A program made the translations under genes and the position numbers. Source: Gemmatimonadaceae bacterium (GTDB taxonomy: Bacteria > Gemmatimonadota > Gemmatimonadetes > Gemmatimonadales > Gemmatimonadaceae). Taken from it: 64,000 nt of DNA. Below the pieces are notes generated by a model. That model was not told the DNA's origin. It saw only the letters and a program-made list of their open reading frames with translations, and searched no databases. Below, in pieces: positions 24,885-33,863 of this stretch (positions are counted from its first letter, which is position 1; each line of letters begins with the position of its first letter). The stretch is taken from NCBI GenBank assembly GCA_025929535.1, contig JAICLZ010000004.1, forward strand, positions 35,142 through 99,141, given 5' to 3'.

Positions 24885-27395
24885 TCAGACTCGCGCAGCC
24901 ACTGCACCCGTGGACGTGCGAAGCCGCGCGTCCGCCGCCCCGGCCTGCGCGTGCTCGAGCGCGCGTGCGACCTCCCGGCTGGAGCCGGGATACTCCGGAT
25001 GCAACCGGACCACGTCGCGCCGCGGTACCCTACCCCGCGTCGCAAGCACGACGGCGGTATCCGGCACGGCCGCAATGCTCGCGATCTCGCCGCCGACCAC
25101 GAGTGGACGCGGACCGAGCATCATGCGAAGCGGCGACTGGTCCCTGGTTGGCACCGGAGCGCCGCGGAGCACGGACAGCGCCTGTGCAATGCGACTTGGT
25201 GCACTGAACCACGCCGCACCGCCCGCGAACATCTGCGCCATGTGCGGTTGCGTGCGAGTCACGGCAGTCGGCCCCGAGATCGCCTCCATCGCCAGGCTGC
25301 CCCGCACCGTATTGCCCTCGACATCACTCGGCGCGAGCTGCCAGGCCTGCCCCGCACGCTGGGAGATGAGCTCGTCCGTTGCTGGCGAACGCCCCGACAA
25401 CGCGATGACACTTCCGAAAATCGACAGCCACTTGAGCGCGGTCGCCTCCCCGAGCTTCGCGTTGACTCCCTCGATTCCCTGCGTTGCCGCGACCATGGCC
25501 AGTCCAAGAGAGCGGCCGATCGGCAGCATCTGCGCGTCCTGCGTCGTCGCGACTTCCTGCGCTTCGTCGACGATGAACGCCACCGGTGTTTCCGACGTTC
25601 CGCTCCAATCGCGATCCGCACGCGACTTGAGTCCGCTGAAGAGCCGCGCCTTTATCAGCGCAGTGACCACCGACCCCGCAACACCGTAGCGATATTCGGG
25701 GATGAGCAGGCCGATTCTTCCTCCCGTGAGTGGAGCGAGGATGTCGATCGAGTCCTTGCCCGCGGGCGTCTTCGCCCATCGCAGAAGCTCCGGCGTGGCG
25801 GTGATCGTCGAGATCCACGAGCGAATGACCGCGAGAATGTTGCTGCGGGTCTTCTCCTCCATCGTGTCCCACTCGAAGCGGAAGTACGTGAATGCTTCCC
25901 GCAGCAGCGGGTCCTCGTCCGCCTTCGGAAGGAGCGCGTCGATGAGCTGATCGCGATCCTGTTTGTTGCTCACCACCTGCGCGGAGTGATAGAGCGACCA
26001 CCATGCGCCGCCCGCGGCCTGCGCGATCACCGCGCCGCGCCTGAGCGCGCCCGCTGCGCTGTTGACCCAGAACATGTCCTGTCCCGCTCCGGCCGGCGCG
26101 AGGATCTCGCGTACGGTATCGATGATCACCGAGGGCTCCACTCCGGACACGAGCGAGACCTCCACGCCGCGCGCCGGGTCCACGAGCTGCATGCCGGGCA
26201 GATCCGCCAGCTCACTCGGAAGCGCGCCCTTGCCGTCCATGATCACGAGCCCGATGTCTTCGTGCTCGCTGAGCTGCCGCGCGAGCGGACGCAGAATTCC
26301 CGACGTCTTCCCGGAGCCCGTGCCGCCAAGCACCAGCGCGTGCATCTGCAGATCCCGCAGCGAAAGTCGGAACGGCAGTCCCGCGCTCGGCGCGAAGACA
26401 TCGCCACGGCCGGCGAACACGCCGGTGGTTTCGCCCAGCTCCACGGCGGCGCTCGTATCTCGCGTGGCCTCGAGGATCTGCCGCCTGCGCGCCGTCTCCG
26501 GAATCGCACCCCACGCCTGCCCGCCTGCCGCGACGAACGCAGAGCCTTCGACGCCTTCGGCAGCCTGGAGCTCCAGAGCGCGGTTCATCAGCGGGCGTCT
26601 GTCGCGAATCAGCTTGAGAAGGAGGATGAACAACACCATCCATGAGCCACCGTGCTTCGTGAAGCTGAACATGTCCGTCGCGAATCCGAATGGACTGCCA
26701 CCCATTCCTGGTCCGCCGCCCAACCCGCCCGCCGAAGGATCGAATCCCTCGGCACCCTGCGGAACCGCCCCCGGCGCGGCCGTGGTGAACAGATACGCCA
26801 CGGCCCATCCGACTGCGAACGCGGTCAGTATCCACCAGAGCGAGCGATTGGTCGCTTCGAGCGTGCGTCCATCTTCCGCGGAAATTTCGGACGAGAGCGG
26901 GCGCCCATCGATCGTGAGCCAGCTGTTCTGCACTTCGTCGCGCAGATCAGCGGGCGTGTCGGGCGGAAGGTCTCTCAGGAACGCGCGTTTGACGATCGAC
27001 TGCGCTTCATGGCTCGCCGACGCCGGACACGCGAGGCGCATCAGCACCGGTACCGCGAAGAAGAGAAAGGCGCCGAAGGCCGCAAAGCCGAGGAGAATGC
27101 CGAAGCGGTCGCCTCCTCTGAAGGCGAACTTCTCGCCCAGGAACACCGTCGCCAGCCAGGCAGCGGCAATCACGGCGAGCTGCATCCCATGCGCGCTCTC
27201 GGAGACGATGCGGCCGAGCAGGCGATGGTAGACCTCCCGCGCAATCCTGACGATGCTCCCGTCGTGCGAGGGAGCGAAGAACACGAGTGGATCGACCGGG
27301 ACGAACTTCCAGAACCAGTAGTTGACGATCGATGGATCCAGAGCGATCGGCTTTGGCCCGACTGCGGTGATCTCCTTCATTATCGACTCGCTCAT
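24885..27395 (-). CDS. VirD4/TraG-like (type IV coupling protein-like) membrane ATPase
   Basis: An 836-residue protein. The N terminus has about four membrane helices (HGMQLAVIAAAWLATVFLG, ILLGFAAFGAFLFFAVPV, LWWILTAFAVGWAVAYLF, WMVLFILLLKLI). A RecA-like motor follows: Walker A GGTGSGKTSG (about residues 357-366) and Walker B VAFIVDEAQEVA (about 605-616), with LGLAMVAATQGIEG just after, a typical T4CP/HerA sensor region. Coupling proteins pump DNA or protein substrates. No relaxase or VirB/Tra channel gene is visible nearby, so this is an orphan coupling-like motor. The ATG at 27395 follows an AGGAGGAA site. Downstream gene 24132-24854 is probably co-transcribed. Confidence 0.75.
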   Translation of the reverse strand: MSESIMKEITAVGPKPIALDPSIVNYWFWKFVPVDPLVFFAPSHDGSIVRIAREVYHRLLGRIVSESAHGMQLAVIAAAWLATVFLGEKFAFRGGDRFGILLGFAAFGAFLFFAVPVLMRLACPASASHEAQSIVKRAFLRDLPPDTPADLRDEVQNSWLTIDGRPLSSEISAEDGRTLEATNRSLWWILTAFAVGWAVAYLFTTAAPGAVPQGAEGFDPSAGGLGGGPGMGGSPFGFATDMFSFTKHGGSWMVLFILLLKLIRDRRPLMNRALELQAAEGVEGSAFVAAGGQAWGAIPETARRRQILEATRDTSAAVELGETTGVFAGRGDVFAPSAGLPFRLSLRDLQMHALVLGGTGSGKTSGILRPLARQLSEHEDIGLVIMDGKGALPSELADLPGMQLVDPARGVEVSLVSGVEPSVIIDTVREILAPAGAGQDMFWVNSAAGALRRGAVIAQAAGGAWWSLYHSAQVVSNKQDRDQLIDALLPKADEDPLLREAFTYFRFEWDTMEEKTRSNILAVIRSWISTITATPELLRWAKTPAGKDSIDILAPLTGGRIGLLIPEYRYGVAGSVVTALIKARLFSGLKSRADRDWSGTSETPVAFIVDEAQEVATTQDAQMLPIGRSLGLAMVAATQGIEGVNAKLGEATALKWLSIFGSVIALSGRSPATDELISQRAGQAWQLAPSDVEGNTVRGSLAMEAISGPTAVTRTQPHMAQMFAGGAAWFSAPSRIAQALSVLRGAPVPTRDQSPLRMMLGPRPLVVGGEIASIAAVPDTAVVLATRGRVPRRDVVRLHPEYPGSSREVARALEHAQAGAADARLRTSTGAVAARV

Positions 27396-27819
27396 CGCAT
27401 TCCTCCTCATTCCGTTCGACCGACGAGACACGCGCGCACCGATAGCGCATGCAGGCTGACGCTGTGCATTGCGCAATCGCGCGGAGAAAGTCGTCAAAGG
27501 CGGATCGAGAGGGCTGCGGGAGCGGGATTCTGATACCCTCGAGCGCGCAGCTTTCTGAACGGTGTGCCGCTGGCCCGTGACTCACTGCGATCTCGCCCCT
27601 GACAGCCAGGTCACGAGCCTGCTCGTGGTCCGGCGTCCTACACGGCCGTTCACGAGAGTTCCCCTCGATCTGCTCTTTCGTCCGATCCGATCAGCTTCAC
27701 ACGACTCGTAGCCTTCTCGAAACCGGAGGGCCGCTCGCGAGCGGCTCCCAATTCACGAGGCACGTGCTGCGAAAATGCGAGTGTGCTGATCGAGCGTGGC
27801 TCATACATCGGAGATCGAG
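27396..27819. other. 424-base intergenic region, divergent promoters
   Basis: No convincing gene lies between the VirD4-like ATPase (leftward) and the lipoprotein gene (rightward). The region must hold their divergent promoters. It contains one perfect hairpin/palindrome, CACGAGC, 2-base spacer, GCTCGTG (27612-27627), a possible regulator site. No -35/-10 pair can be called with confidence. Confidence 0.5.
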
Positions 27820-28587
27820 ATGCGCAGGAACATGCTTGTTTTAGTGGCGGTCGCTCCACTGGTGATGGCGTGCAACGACACGGCTACCACCAGCTCCAGC
27901 GCCCCACCCTTTGGGCGAACGGTCGTGGCGGTAAGCGGAAACATCGCCGATCCCGTGGCCGCATTCAGGACCTTGCTCGGCGCGCCGAACGGCGTCGTGG
28001 CGGGGGAGCAGCCGGCGGGACGGCGCGAGATCAACTGGGACGGCGCAGCCGCCAACGTCTTTGACAACGCCAATGCTTTCCCTGCGGACTTCTTCAATAC
28101 CGTTGCCAAGGTCGGCGCCGTCTTCACGACGGACGGCATCGGCTTCCGGAACGACTCGACGCTGTTCGTCGACGTCAATCCGACGTACGCGAACGAGTTC
28201 CGGTCCTTCAGCCCGAACAAGATCTTCGCGCCGGTTGGCAGCAACCTGCTCGATGTGCTCTTCCAGGTTGCGGGGCAGCCTACTCCGGCCGTGAGCAATG
28301 GATTCGGCATCGTGCTCAGCGACGTGGACGTTGCCAACGCAACGACGATCGAGCTGTTCGCGCAGGACGGATCGAGCCTCGGCGTCGTCGCCGCACCCGT
28401 ACGCACGGACTCGGCAGGCTTCTCGTTCGTCGGTGTGAGCTTCGATCAGCCGGTCATCGCGCGCGTGCGCATCACGCTCGGCACCGGCGCGCTCGCGGCT
28501 GACGCCAACGACATCAGTGCGGGCGGGCCGAAAGACCTGGTCGTGCTGGACAATCTGATTTATGGTGAGCCGAAGAAGGCGTTTTGA
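27820..28587 (+). CDS. secreted lipoprotein of unknown function
   Basis: A 255-residue lipoprotein (MRRNMLVLVAVAPLVMAC leader). The mature sequence is beta-rich: INWDGAAANVFDNANAFPADFF, VGAVFTTDGIGFRNDSTLF, FGIVLSDVDVANATTIELFAQDGSSLGVV and VDNLIYGE near the C terminus (read as VVLDNLIYGE). Alternating beta-strand patterning and the late VLDNLIYG motif recall small secreted PEP-CTERM-like or concanavalin-like beta proteins, but I cannot name the family and no sorting tail is present. The ATG at 27820 follows GGAGATCGAG. Upstream of the histidine kinase pair on the same strand, but the kinase start is about 100 bases away. Confidence 0.6.
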   Translation: MRRNMLVLVAVAPLVMACNDTATTSSSAPPFGRTVVAVSGNIADPVAAFRTLLGAPNGVVAGEQPAGRREINWDGAAANVFDNANAFPADFFNTVAKVGAVFTTDGIGFRNDSTLFVDVNPTYANEFRSFSPNKIFAPVGSNLLDVLFQVAGQPTPAVSNGFGIVLSDVDVANATTIELFAQDGSSLGVVAAPVRTDSAGFSFVGVSFDQPVIARVRITLGTGALAADANDISAGGPKDLVVLDNLIYGEPKKAF

Positions 28588-28688
28588 GCGTGGAGGACGG
28601 GCGGGCCGAGTCCAGTGGACGCGGACCGCGTGGCCTTCCGACCCCTGGAAGGGTACCTTATCCGTCCCTCCCTTGGAGTGGCGACGAT

Positions 28689-29816
28689 ATGCCTGCTTCG
28701 GGCACTCTGGAGAACGAGCAGCTGCTCGAGTTCTTCTTCTCCCAATCCACGCACGGCTTCTTCTTCATGATGCTCGATGAGCCGGTGGAATGGGGCGAGC
28801 ACGTGAACAAGGAGCACGTGCTCGACTACGTCTTCGACCACCAGCGCATGACGAAGCTGAACTCCGCGATCGTGACGCAGTTCAATGCGTCCACACCCGA
28901 GGAGCTTCTCGGTCGAACGCCCGCGCAGTTCTTTGCGCACGATCTTGCGCACGCACGGGAGCGATGGATGGAGTTCTTCGACCGTGGGCACATCCACACG
29001 GAGACATCGGAGCGGAAGCTCGATGGCACATCCATGTGCATCGAGGGCGACTACATGGTCATCTACGATGATCGTGGTCGCATCGTGGGGCACTTCGGCA
29101 TCCAGCGCGACATCTCCGCGCAGCACGATGCGCACGAGCAGCTCCACCTCTCACGAGAACAGCTTCGAGCGCTGGCGTGCCGCCTCCAGACCGTGCGCGA
29201 GGAGGAGCGCACCGACATCTCGCGCGAGATTCACGATGAGCTCGGGCAGGCGCTCACGGGGCTGAAGCTGGATATCGCCTGGATGAAGCGGCGGCTTCCG
29301 AGCGACCACGCGATGATCGAGCACTGCGGCTCGATTCTCGTGCGCATCGATCAGGCTCTGAACGCCGTGAGGCGCATCGCGACTGAGCTGCGCCCGAGCG
29401 TGCTCGATCAACTGGGGCTCGCGGCCGCGCTCGAGTGGCAGGGACAGGAATTCGCCACGCGAACCGGCATCGATGTCGCAATGGACATCGCCGTGGACGG
29501 ATGCACGATTCCGGATCAGCTGGGAACCTCCGCGTTCAGGATTCTGCAAGAGTCGCTGACGAACGTCGCGCGACACGCCGTCGCGACGCACGTGGATGTC
29601 CGGCTGACGCAGTCGCCTGCCGCGTTCACCCTCGAGATCGCCGATAACGGCATCGGATTCCCCCAGCGGCGCCTCGAAGGCACGAGCTCACTGGGCGTGC
29701 TCGGCATGCGCGAGCGCGCGTTGGCGTGCGGCGGCGACTTCAGCATTACCTGTCACCCCGGTCGCGGCACGACGGTGCTGCTGCGCGTTCCGCTCGCCGT
29801 CGAGCACGATCAATGA
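28689..29816 (+). CDS. PAS-containing sensor histidine kinase (HisKA_3, NarX/DegS type)
   Basis: A 375-residue cytoplasmic kinase. A PAS domain (about 10-130, with GHFGIQRDISAQHDAHEQL as its end) is followed by HisKA_3 dimerisation/phosphoacceptor helices (EERTDISREIHDELGQALTGLKLDIAW, His182) and a HATPase_c ATP site (FRILQESLTNVARHA, IADNGIGFPQR, SLGVLGMRERA). No membrane helix is present, so it senses an intracellular or diffusible cue. The ATG at 28689 is preceded by GGAG; a GTG or ATG at 28584 would add an odd Gly/Pro leader. The ATGA overlap with the next gene couples it to a LuxR-type response regulator. Confidence 0.9.
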   Translation: MPASGTLENEQLLEFFFSQSTHGFFFMMLDEPVEWGEHVNKEHVLDYVFDHQRMTKLNSAIVTQFNASTPEELLGRTPAQFFAHDLAHARERWMEFFDRGHIHTETSERKLDGTSMCIEGDYMVIYDDRGRIVGHFGIQRDISAQHDAHEQLHLSREQLRALACRLQTVREEERTDISREIHDELGQALTGLKLDIAWMKRRLPSDHAMIEHCGSILVRIDQALNAVRRIATELRPSVLDQLGLAAALEWQGQEFATRTGIDVAMDIAVDGCTIPDQLGTSAFRILQESLTNVARHAVATHVDVRLTQSPAAFTLEIADNGIGFPQRRLEGTSSLGVLGMRERALACGGDFSITCHPGRGTTVLLRVPLAVEHDQ

Positions 29817-30445
29817 TCAGGATCGCGATCGCGGACGATCACCCGATCGTGCGCGAGGGACTGCGGCGCATCGTGAGCGAGGATGCGAGCCTCTCCGTTG
29901 CCGGCGAGGCATCCGCTGCGCCCGAGCTCTTCAAGCTCCTGACTGCGGCCCCGGTGGATGTCGTGCTGCTCGATGTGAGCATGCCCGGTGCCCCGTTCAC
30001 GGACACGCTCCGGGAGCTGAGAGCCAGACACCCGAGCGTGAAGATCCTGGTGTTGAGCGCACACCCCGAGGATCAGTGGGCGATGCGTGCGCTGCAGTCG
30101 GGCGCCGCTGGATATCTGACGAAGGACCACTCGCCCGAACAGCTCGTGCAGGCCATCCAGCGCGTGGCGCGCGGACGCAAGTTCGTGAGCGACACGATGG
30201 CCGAGCGGCTCGCGGCGATGGCGGATGACAGCATGTCCCGCGCGCCGCACGAGCGACTGACGCAGCGCGAGTTCGAAGTGCTGCGCGCGCTCGGCGGCGG
30301 CATGATGGTAAAGGATGTCGCCGCGCAGCTCCGACTCAGCGCGAAGACCGTGAGCACCTACCGCTGCCGCCTGCTGCAGAAGATGGGCTTCACGACGAAC
30401 GCCGATCTCGTGAAGTACGTGGTGGCGCACGGTCTCATGAAGTAG
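29813..30445 (+). CDS. NarL/FixJ-family response regulator
   Basis: A 210-residue two-component regulator. The receiver domain has IADDHPIVREGLRRIV at the acidic pocket, the phosphoacceptor Asp54 in DVVLLDVSMPG, Ser at VLSAHPEDQWA and Lys at YLTKDHSPEQL. The C-terminal LuxR helix-turn-helix is LTQREFEVLRALGGGMMVKDVAAQLRLSAKTVSTYRCRLLQKMG. The start codon overlaps the kinase stop (ATGA), so the two are translationally coupled partners. Target genes are not shown by sequence. Confidence 0.93.
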   Translation: MIRIAIADDHPIVREGLRRIVSEDASLSVAGEASAAPELFKLLTAAPVDVVLLDVSMPGAPFTDTLRELRARHPSVKILVLSAHPEDQWAMRALQSGAAGYLTKDHSPEQLVQAIQRVARGRKFVSDTMAERLAAMADDSMSRAPHERLTQREFEVLRALGGGMMVKDVAAQLRLSAKTVSTYRCRLLQKMGFTTNADLVKYVVAHGLMK

Positions 30446-30458
30446 CGCCCGCGATCCA

Positions 30459-31496
30459 TCAATTGAGCGGCAATCCCGCCGGCTTTGGCCAGAAGGCCGC
30501 GCTGCGGAGGAACGGGTGGCCTTTGATGTCGATGCGAACCGCCGGCACCGGAGCACCCGAGGTGGCAAGTGCGGAGTGCGCGTACTGCGTGAGCACGCCC
30601 TCGGCATAGACGACCCACAAATTTCCGTGATCGTCGAACGTCAATCCCAGAGGCAGCGATGGGGCGGTCGAGCTGGAGGAGATGACGACGTCTGCGTGCA
30701 CCGATGCAGTCGCCGTCAGGTGATTCGCATGGATCGCAATCACGTTCGCCTGGCCGGAATTCGCGATCGAGAGATTGCCGGCTGCGTCGAATGCGAGTCC
30801 GATTGGATTGCCGATATCGGGACCTTCCGACGTCAGTACGATTTCCGGGAGCTTGAACCCGGATGTGTCGAGCTGGGCGGCGCCGTACCTGGCTACCCGG
30901 TGCCCACCGCCTTGGGAAAACCAGAGGCCGCCGGCCGCATCGAAGGCGAGCCCCGTCGGATGTCCAACTCCCGAAAGAATGACCGAGGGCGTCGGCCTGC
31001 CACTCGCGGCCAGCTGCGCGGAATCGAAACGTACGATCGTTCCGTTGTTGGTATTCGCGACCCACAACCGGTGTGAAGCATCGAAGGCCAGCGCGGACGG
31101 AGCATCGAGCGAGCCCCCGACTGACGAGATCACAGTGGAAGCGACGCGCGCGCCGGACGCCGCGAGCGCGTTCCGCGAAAATGCGAGCAGCGCAGAATCC
31201 GACTGGCTCGTCATCCACAGGGTACCGGCCGCGTCGAATGCGACGCCGTTGAAACCGGTGAGCGCCGCGCTGCTCGTGGTGATCGCCGTGGCGGGCGTGA
31301 TCTCACCGCCCGCCTGCAGCTGCGGGGCTGCGAGGCGGACGATTCCGGGAAGAGTGCCACTGATGGACCACAGCCCATCTTCGAACGTGGTATCCGGGGG
31401 ATCCGGTGCACGGGACACGGCAGAGTAGTCGGAGCAGCTCGCAGACGCGATGATCAGCAGGAGCGACGCTGACGTACGAACGGTCAATCGCAGCAT
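30459..31496 (-). CDS. lipoprotein with NHL/beta-propeller (SMP-30-like) repeats
   Basis: A 345-residue lipoprotein (SASLLLIIASASC leader). The mature sequence is built of repeats of the type NGVAFDAAGTLWMTSQSDSALLAFSR, SALAFDASHRLWVANTNNGTIVRF, TGLAFDAAGGLWFSQGGGHRVARY and LGLTFDDHGNLWVVYAEGVLTQY, that is, NHL/SMP-30-like blades of a propeller. It is probably a ligand-binding or enzymatic propeller on the cell surface, with no catalytic residue set that I can fix. The ATG at 31496 precedes the signal; an upstream in-frame start would overlap unrelated sequence. Convergent with the response regulator, 13 bases apart. Confidence 0.78.
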   Translation of the reverse strand: MLRLTVRTSASLLLIIASASCSDYSAVSRAPDPPDTTFEDGLWSISGTLPGIVRLAAPQLQAGGEITPATAITTSSAALTGFNGVAFDAAGTLWMTSQSDSALLAFSRNALAASGARVASTVISSVGGSLDAPSALAFDASHRLWVANTNNGTIVRFDSAQLAASGRPTPSVILSGVGHPTGLAFDAAGGLWFSQGGGHRVARYGAAQLDTSGFKLPEIVLTSEGPDIGNPIGLAFDAAGNLSIANSGQANVIAIHANHLTATASVHADVVISSSSTAPSLPLGLTFDDHGNLWVVYAEGVLTQYAHSALATSGAPVPAVRIDIKGHPFLRSAAFWPKPAGLPLN

Positions 31497-31817
31497 GTGG
31501 TGACGCCCCCCAAGGGCGAAAAAATCGTGACGGCGTTCGAGGGAAGGCCCGGCGGACCGCGGTAGAGATCCGCGGGCAAGGCGAATGAGCCATCCCAGCG
31601 AGCCATGAGCGCGCTCGCGAGACAGTTGCCGAGGACGTTCAGCGACGTGCGTGCTCAATGCCGCCGCGCCGCGACGCCGGTCGAGCTCTGTGGTTCAGTG
31701 ATCATGATTCGCCCGAGGTGCGCTGCGTGATTAGCTGCGCAGAATACGCCGATCACCGGATGTGATCAGTCGGCACCTCGAGCGAGGTGCACTGGGGCAT
31801 TCGGAACGTGGCGTGTA

Positions 31818-31840
31818 GGCCGGAGTCCTACGCTCCGGCC
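31818..31840 (-). terminator. GC-rich hairpin, weak terminator candidate
   Basis: A perfect 8-bp stem GGCCGGAG...CTCCGGCC with a 7-base loop lies 69 bases after the stop of the DUF4382 gene (ending at 31909). No U tract follows on the minus strand, so it may slow or end transcription only with Rho. The rest of the 31497-31908 gap shows no gene. Confidence 0.35.
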
Positions 31841-31908
31841 CCGCCGCTCGACAGTGCGGGCGTGATGCTGCTCCACACCGCCGAGCGCGCGCCGCTCCAC
31901 AAGCGGGC

Positions 31909-32856
31909 TTAGGGCGTCGCCGTTGCCGCGGTGAGCGTGAACGTCGCGGTACTCGGCTGTCCGGACGCGATGCTCTCGGCCGCGGGCACACCGGGTGTGA
32001 TGGTGAAGACCACGCCCGCCGGCGCGGTGAAGTTCACCGTTGCGCTGCCCGGCGGCAGGAACGGGAACAGCGCCTGGAAGGTGCCGCTCCCCGCATCGGT
32101 AAGGGCAACGCTACTCGTGCTTGCATCGCTGGCCGTCACGACGGCGGTGAAGTCGCCGAGCGTGAGCGGCGAGCCGTTCACGCTCGGCATCGCGAGCCCC
32201 GGGCTGGCGCCGAGCTGCACGGTGAGTCCACCCGTGAGCTCGAAATCCGTGGCCTTGATCACGGGATGCATGGCCCATTGGCCGGACGCACCGGCGGAAT
32301 GTCCAAAGCTCTGCGCAACATCGAAGTCGACCAGATAAACTCTCGCGCTTCCGCCCAATGTCGTACCTCCGGAAGGCAGATCGACCTTGAGTCCGCTCTG
32401 GCCGAGACTCGGCATCTGCAGCGTGCCGGCTACCTCAGCACCGGCGGGCAGTCCCTGGTAATCGGGCGACGAGGCGTAGATGCTCGTGCTGCCATCGGAG
32501 TTTTCCACTTCGATGTATGCACCGGTGATCACGAATCGAAGCTGCGCGTAGGTTCCCGATGGCACGACTGCGTCCTTCACCAGCTGCGATGTGGAGCTCG
32601 CGAGCGTGAGGAGATCCACGGTCACGGGCGCATTCAGGAGAACCTGACTTCCGCCCGAGCCCTGTAGATCGATCTCCGAGATCGTGACGACAGCCTTGTG
32701 TACGTCGCCCGGCGCGTCGGTGAGCAACAGCGACACCTTCGTCGTGCCGGCGGATGTCGCATCGCTGCTGCACGAGGCGAGCACGCCGGCCGAGAGCAGT
32801 CCGAATGCCGCGAGGGAGAGGCAGCGTGCGAGTCGTGCGGAAGAATGAAGCTTCAT
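31909..32856 (-). CDS. DUF4382-domain lipoprotein
   Basis: A 315-residue lipoprotein (LAAFGLLSAGVLASC). DUF4382 spans about 35-200: KVSLLLTDAPGDVHKAVVTISEIDLQG, LLTLASSTSQLVKDAVVPSGTYAQLRFVITGAYIEVE and GTLQMPSLGQSGLKVDLPSGG. A C-terminal beta domain (SSVALTDAGSGTFQALFPFLPPGSATVNFTAPAGV) resembles a carboxypeptidase regulatory-like fold. DUF4382 proteins are secreted or outer-membrane-anchored and of unknown function. The ATG at 32856 follows GAGGAGAACAG. Same strand as, and downstream of, the ECF/CBM48 cluster, after two gaps of over 100 bases. Confidence 0.8.
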   Translation of the reverse strand: MKLHSSARLARCLSLAAFGLLSAGVLASCSSDATSAGTTKVSLLLTDAPGDVHKAVVTISEIDLQGSGGSQVLLNAPVTVDLLTLASSTSQLVKDAVVPSGTYAQLRFVITGAYIEVENSDGSTSIYASSPDYQGLPAGAEVAGTLQMPSLGQSGLKVDLPSGGTTLGGSARVYLVDFDVAQSFGHSAGASGQWAMHPVIKATDFELTGGLTVQLGASPGLAMPSVNGSPLTLGDFTAVVTASDASTSSVALTDAGSGTFQALFPFLPPGSATVNFTAPAGVVFTITPGVPAAESIASGQPSTATFTLTAATATP

Positions 32857-32962
32857 CTGTTCTCCTCGGTGAGTGATCGATTCGTCGGGCACATCTGGGT
32901 GTCGGGCGAAGTGCAGTTATGAAGTGCAGTTATAGTGTCGTTCTGAGAACAATCATGCACTG

Positions 32963-33715
32963 TTACGGCTTTCCGGGTTTTCCTGGCGATCCGGCCGGGG
33001 GGTTTCCGGAATGTGCTCTCTGACCACCATTCACCGGCACGTCTGCGGGCGGCCCATTACCCTGCCCTCGGTTAGCGCCCGCCGGCGCTGAAGGCCGCCG
33101 AGCCGCTCCGAGCTCACGGCCGACTGCACCCGGAGTGCCGCCGTGCGCATTCGCTTCCCGCGCAGACAGCGCTGCGAGATCGGAGTCGCTTGCGCCGGCC
33201 GCAAGCCGGTCGTTCACTCGTGCGAGTGCCTGATCAGCCGGAACGCCAGCCGCGATGAGGCTCCCCAGGACGTACAGTGGAATGGTGAGCGATCGCGCCG
33301 ACGGTGCACTCCTGGCGAGCGCGCTCACAGCGCCAGCATCGACGCCTTCGCGCATCGCTTCGGCACCCGCCTCGACTTCATCTCCGGAGGTACTCGATCC
33401 GCGCGCCGCGTCAAGAAGAGTTTTGGCATGGGCCTGGCGATCTGCGTGCTCACCCACCGCGCGCGCAATGTCGGCGGCGGGCACGCCTCGCGCCGCGAAC
33501 TTGAGCGCGCGCTGTTCGAGCGCATTCGCCGGAAGGCCGTGCACGCGAGCGTCAGCGATCACGGCCAGCACATGCGCAGCGACATCGGGCGGCAGCACCT
33601 CGCGCAAACGCGCCGAAGGATCCGTTGGGACATCGGTCGTCTGTGCCGCGAGAGAAGTTCCGGCCGCCCCGGTGCTGAAAAGGAATAGCGCGTAGCTCCA
33701 GAATAGTAGTCGCAT
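32963..33715 (-). CDS. secreted Ala/Arg-rich protein, function unknown
   Basis: A 250-residue protein with a Sec signal (LLFWSYALFLFSTGAAGTSLAAQ). The mature part is helical and Ala-rich (LREVLPPDVAAHVLAVIADARVHGLPANALEQRALKFAARGVPAADIARAVGEHADRQ), then a disordered Gly/Pro/Asn tail ending in GNPPAGSPGKPGKP. The helix content with regular spacing could be protein-binding, but no family is recognised. The ATG at 33715 has AGGAGGGG upstream. It follows the CBM48 barrel-like protein on the same strand with a 148-base gap. Confidence 0.6.
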   Translation of the reverse strand: MRLLFWSYALFLFSTGAAGTSLAAQTTDVPTDPSARLREVLPPDVAAHVLAVIADARVHGLPANALEQRALKFAARGVPAADIARAVGEHADRQAHAKTLLDAARGSSTSGDEVEAGAEAMREGVDAGAVSALARSAPSARSLTIPLYVLGSLIAAGVPADQALARVNDRLAAGASDSDLAALSAREANAHGGTPGAVGRELGAARRPSAPAGANRGQGNGPPADVPVNGGQRAHSGNPPAGSPGKPGKP

Positions 33716-33863
33716 CGTTCCCCTCCTCTGCCGGACGTGCTCGGCGGCTCTTTCATCACTGCTCGTTCCGGGATCGCATCGTTCCGTAGATGAGACTGCG
33801 ACGTTCATTCCTCCGGTCACATCTCCAGAGCTCGGGTACGCTCGCTCGTGCCGGCGCAACGCG

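Noticed and set aside
24138..26645. Rightward open frame antisense to the membrane protein and VirD4-like ATPase
   Set aside because: No domain, biased composition, and it lies entirely opposite a gene with Walker motifs.
31497..31817. Gene in the gap between the NHL lipoprotein and DUF4382 genes
   Set aside because: Small open frames only, with arginine/proline-rich translations and no ribosome-binding site.
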